NCBI RefSeq assembly: GCF_021654135.1
Contig: NZ_JAKGSD010000019.1
Span: 1-64,000 of the forward strand
Source: Amycolatopsis tucumanensis
Lineage (GTDB): Bacteria; Actinomycetota; Actinomycetes; Mycobacteriales; Pseudonocardiaceae
Direction of reading: 5' to 3'
Length of the DNA stretch: 64,000 nucleotides
The position numbers and the translations under genes were made by a program. This document shows, one piece after another, positions 61,943 to 64,000 of the stretch. The notes beneath the pieces are model-generated. The model was given only the letters and a program-made list of their open reading frames with translations, made no database searches and was not told where the DNA came from. Positions within the stretch are counted from its first letter, which is position 1, and the number at the start of each line of letters is the position of its first letter.

Positions 61943-62437
61943 TCAGGCCACCTCCATCTCGGCGCCCAGGCGGACCCGCAGCACGGACAGGCCGCGGGAG
62001 ATGTGACTGCGCACGGTACCCACCGCGCAGCCGAGTACCGACGCGATCTCTTCGTCGTCGCGGTCCTCGTAGAACCGGAGCACGATGGCGGCCTGCTGCG
62101 ACCGGCTCAGCCCCGACAGCAGTTCCTTCAGCTGCGCGCCGTCGGCGATCCGGCCGGCCGGGTCGGCGGTGTGCGGCTCGCGGAACCACGTCGGGTCCGC
62201 GACCGACCGCACCGCGCGCTGGTACCAGCGGCGCCGCCACGACAGGTGCCCGTTGACGACCATCTTCCGCAGGTACAGGTCGGGCCGGTCGGTCTCGGCG
62301 ACCCGGGCCCACTTCTCGTGGGCCCGCACCAGCGCCTCCTGCACGAGGTCCTGGGCCAGGTCCGGATCCCCGGTCAGGACCGCCGCGAACCGCACCAGCC
62401 CCGGCAGCTGCTCGCGGGCGAAATCGTCGAAGTGCAC
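61943..62437 (-). CDS. SigE-family (ECF-like) RNA polymerase sigma factor
   Basis: 164 residues. Region 2 is LVRFAAVLTGDPDLAQDLVQEALVRAHEKW, region 4 is LSRSQQAAIVLRFYEDRDDEEIASVLGCAVGTVRSHISRG. GTG at 62437 matches the family start (VHFDDFAREQLPGLVRFA); an earlier GTG at 62485 lies inside the upstream terminator hairpin and is less likely. Its stop adjoins the membrane-protein gene. Confidence 0.88.
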   Translation of the reverse strand: MHFDDFAREQLPGLVRFAAVLTGDPDLAQDLVQEALVRAHEKWARVAETDRPDLYLRKMVVNGHLSWRRRWYQRAVRSVADPTWFREPHTADPAGRIADGAQLKELLSGLSRSQQAAIVLRFYEDRDDEEIASVLGCAVGTVRSHISRGLSVLRVRLGAEMEVA

Positions 62438-62476
62438 GAAGAGCAGATGCTCGCACCACGGGTGGCGGTTGCAGCC

Positions 62477-62506
62477 GGACCGCACTTTTCCCGGAAAGTG
62501 CGGTCC
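62477..62506 (-). terminator. Hairpin downstream of the AzoR-like gene
   Basis: GGACCGCACTTT (62477-62488) and AAAGTGCGGTCC (62495-62506) form a perfect 12-bp stem with a 6-nt loop, 12 bp after the AzoR-like stop. Confidence 0.75.
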
Positions 62507-62517
62507 GGGTCACACGA

Positions 62518-63159
62518 TCAGGCCGCGGCGGGCACCCACAGGGCGTCGATCTCCTTCTCCGCGGTGGCGAGGCTCTGCTCGAACAGCGGGATCAGGTCGG
62601 CCATGGCCGGGTTCTGCGGCGCGAGGGTCAGCTCGGCGGTGATCACGCGCGGTTCGAGACCGGTCAGGGACAGCCCGTGCGGCAGCCACGGCTCGGCGTG
62701 GTCCCAGCCCTCGCGCGGGGTGCCCGGGCCGTAGCCGCCGCCCCGGCTGGCCAGCACGATCAACTCCCGGTCGCCGAGCAGCCCCCGCGCGGTCTCCGGG
62801 TCGAACGCCAGGCCGGGGACGATCAGGTGGTCGACCCACGCCTTCACCTCGCTCGGCGGGCCGTAGTTGTACAGCGGCAGGCCCAGCAGCACGGTGTCGG
62901 CCGCCTTGATCTCGCCGATCAGCTCCTCCATGCGCGCCCAGGCCGCGGCCTGGGCGTCGGTGTGCTGCGCCGGCGGCACCATGCGGGCCGTGTTGCCTGC
63001 TTCGCCGAGGTGCGGAACCGGGTTCCGGGCGAGGTCCCGGTAGGTGACGGTGCCCTCGGGGTGCGCGGCGCGCCAGGCCTCCGCCGCACGAGCGGTCAGC
63101 TTTCGGCTGACGGACTCCTCGCCGCGGATGCTCGAGTCGATGTGCAGTAGGTGCGCCAT
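62518..63159 (-). CDS. azoR: FMN-dependent NADH-azoreductase/quinone reductase
   Basis: A 213-residue flavodoxin-like enzyme. FMN phosphate loop is LHIDSSIRGEESVSRKL; flavin contacts are LGLPLYNYGPPSEVKAWVDH and LASRGGGYG. It reduces quinones or azo compounds. ATG at 63159 is preferred to TTG 63177. Divergent from MarR, as in many quinone-responsive pairs. Confidence 0.9.
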   Translation of the reverse strand: MAHLLHIDSSIRGEESVSRKLTARAAEAWRAAHPEGTVTYRDLARNPVPHLGEAGNTARMVPPAQHTDAQAAAWARMEELIGEIKAADTVLLGLPLYNYGPPSEVKAWVDHLIVPGLAFDPETARGLLGDRELIVLASRGGGYGPGTPREGWDHAEPWLPHGLSLTGLEPRVITAELTLAPQNPAMADLIPLFEQSLATAEKEIDALWVPAAA

Positions 63160-63179
63160 AGGTGGTTTGCCCTTCAATA

Positions 63180-63219
63180 TTGATTGGTGTTACGCAAATT
63201 ATCTATAGCACACCGATAG
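63180..63219. promoter_or_regulatory. Promoter/operator between azoR and marR
   Basis: An AT-rich island. For marR, TTGATT (63180-63185) and TATAGC (63204-63209) are 18 bp apart. For azoR, GATAAT lies on the minus strand at 63203-63198. CTAT (63203-63206) and ATAG (63216-63219) form a short inverted repeat over this region, a candidate MarR site. Confidence 0.5.
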
Positions 63220-63245
63220 CCGCTTCGGTTGGGTAAAGTGACGAG

Positions 63246-63716
63246 GTGGCCTCCCTGCCGGTTGTGAACCAGCCCGCGCACCGGGTCGGCGCGTTGATCG
63301 ACCACCTGGCGCGCCGGCTGCGGCTGCGCTCGGAAACCGTGCTGGAACCGCTGGGTCTGCGGCCGCGGCACCTGCTGGCCCTGACCCTGGTGCGCGACCG
63401 GGACGGGATCTCGCAGCAGACGCTGGCGAGCACGCTGGAAATGGACGGGACGAACGTCGTCGGCCTGCTCAACGACCTGGAGCGCGAGCAGCTGGTCGAG
63501 CGGCGGCGGTCGCCGGAGGACCGCAGGCGGCACACGGTCTCGCTGACGGAGGCGGGGGCGAAGACGCTGGCCAAGGCGGAGTTCGCGCTGGCCGCCGTGG
63601 AGGACGAAGTGTTCTGCGCACTCGACGGAGACCAGCGCGAGACCCTGTACCGGCTGCTGCAGACCGCGAGCAACGGCGAGCAGCCCATCTGCACCGAGAC
63701 GATTCCCGACTGCTGA
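63246..63716 (+). CDS. MarR-family regulator
   Basis: 156 residues. The winged helix is ISQQTLASTLEMDGTNVVGLL with wing VERRRSPEDRRRHTVSLTEAG. Two Cys near the end (C145 and C156 region) could be redox-active, but this is only a possibility. GTG start. Probably represses azoR and itself. Confidence 0.92.
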   Translation: MASLPVVNQPAHRVGALIDHLARRLRLRSETVLEPLGLRPRHLLALTLVRDRDGISQQTLASTLEMDGTNVVGLLNDLEREQLVERRRSPEDRRRHTVSLTEAGAKTLAKAEFALAAVEDEVFCALDGDQRETLYRLLQTASNGEQPICTETIPDC

Positions 63717-63731
63717 CCCACCCGCCGCGAC

Positions 63732-63758
63732 GGCCCGCGCGAGCTGCTCGCGCGGGCC
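63732..63758. terminator. Bidirectional hairpin between marR and GNAT gene
   Basis: GGCCCGCGCGAG and CTCGCGCGGGCC form a 12-bp stem with loop CTG, between convergent genes. Confidence 0.8.
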
Positions 63759-63767
63759 GCCCGGTCG

Positions 63768-64000
63768 CTACGACCGGCTGAAGCGGAGCACCTCACCCTC
63801 GTCGGCGACGAGCGTGAAGCCGGACGCTTCCAGCACCCGCACCGAGGCCGGGTTGGCGCGCTCCACCTGGGCGGACACGCTCCGCACCTCGGGCGAGGTG
63901 AGCGCGAACCCGGTCAGCGCGACGGTGGCCTCCGCGGCGTACCGGCGTCCGCGGCGGCTCGGCACGATGCCGTAGCCGATCTCCACGACGCCGTCCTCGG
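63768..64000 (-). CDS. GNAT-family acetyltransferase, partial (RimJ/RimL type)
   Basis: The C-terminal about 77 residues are in the window; the start lies beyond 64000. VEIGYGIVPSRRGRRYAAEA is the acetyl-CoA motif of RimJ/RimL-like enzymes, and VERANPASVRVLEASGFTLV is the usual end. The acceptor is unknown. Confidence 0.88.
   Translation of the reverse strand, partial: EDGVVEIGYGIVPSRRGRRYAAEATVALTGFALTSPEVRSVSAQVERANPASVRVLEASGFTLVADEGEVLRFSRS

Noticed and set aside
62438..62485. Upstream GTG (62485) for the sigma factor
   Set aside because: It lies inside a perfect 12-bp hairpin that serves as the AzoR-like gene's terminator, and the extra 16 residues do not fit the family start.

Overview
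The window is high-GC actinomycete chromosome with dense, overlapping operons and many GTG starts. The block glyS / smtB-zur / uppS-recO / era / CorC / ybeY / phoH / rsmE / dnaJ2 / hrcA is the same neighbourhood as Mycobacterium tuberculosis Rv2357c-Rv2374c. DesK-type two-component genes, a Tat-exported cholesterol-oxidase-like enzyme, an F420/flavin LLM enzyme and a subtilisin-inhibitor-like protein point to the Pseudonocardiales, probably an Amycolatopsis-like organism. The genus is an inference from gene content.

Layout: 1-178 is the tail of an IS481-type transposase. 175-6164 holds a GT-C-like membrane protein, a serpin, a DUF1963 protein, dgt and a YdcF-like protein. 6190-9564 is an ABC exporter with its two-component system. 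9633-11558 holds a hypothetical gene divergent from an XRE/cupin regulator plus GNAT pair, with a palindromic operator between them. 11621-28599 is the conserved housekeeping block, interrupted by a TIGR03943/permease pair and a repeat-filled gap at 16762-17362.

28687-38516 is a pyrimidine (or hydantoin) catabolism locus around a PucR regulator. It has an NCS1 transporter, an LLM oxidoreductase, dihydropyrimidinase, beta-ureidopropionase, a class III aminotransferase and a semialdehyde dehydrogenase. Together these would take dihydrouracil to acetyl-CoA. No classical dihydropyrimidine dehydrogenase is present. 38607-41737 holds an esterase, a PucR-like regulator and a serine beta-lactamase-like hydrolase. 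41798-47365 is a LacI-controlled sugar ABC importer without an ATPase, ending in a large FAD oxidoreductase. 47462-51128 holds TetR, a cholesterol-oxidase-like GMC enzyme, gene debris and a P450.

51488-51639 carries tRNA-Gly and tRNA-Val. A siderophore-interacting protein with an iron box follows. 52935-59983 is an aerobic CO dehydrogenase operon (coxM-S-L, an XdhC-YHS fusion, coxD, coxE) with form I active-site signature AYACSFR, divergent from a LysR gene. The window ends with an ECF-type sigma/membrane-protein pair, an AzoR-like flavoprotein divergent from MarR, and a partial GNAT gene.

The least ordinary features are three intergenic repeat arrays, two of which contain copies of the 3' end of the adjoining gene. 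Others are the XdhC-YHS fusion in the cox operon, the LLM enzyme in the position of the missing first pyrimidine step, and two unrelated protease inhibitors, each with a predicted P1 methionine.
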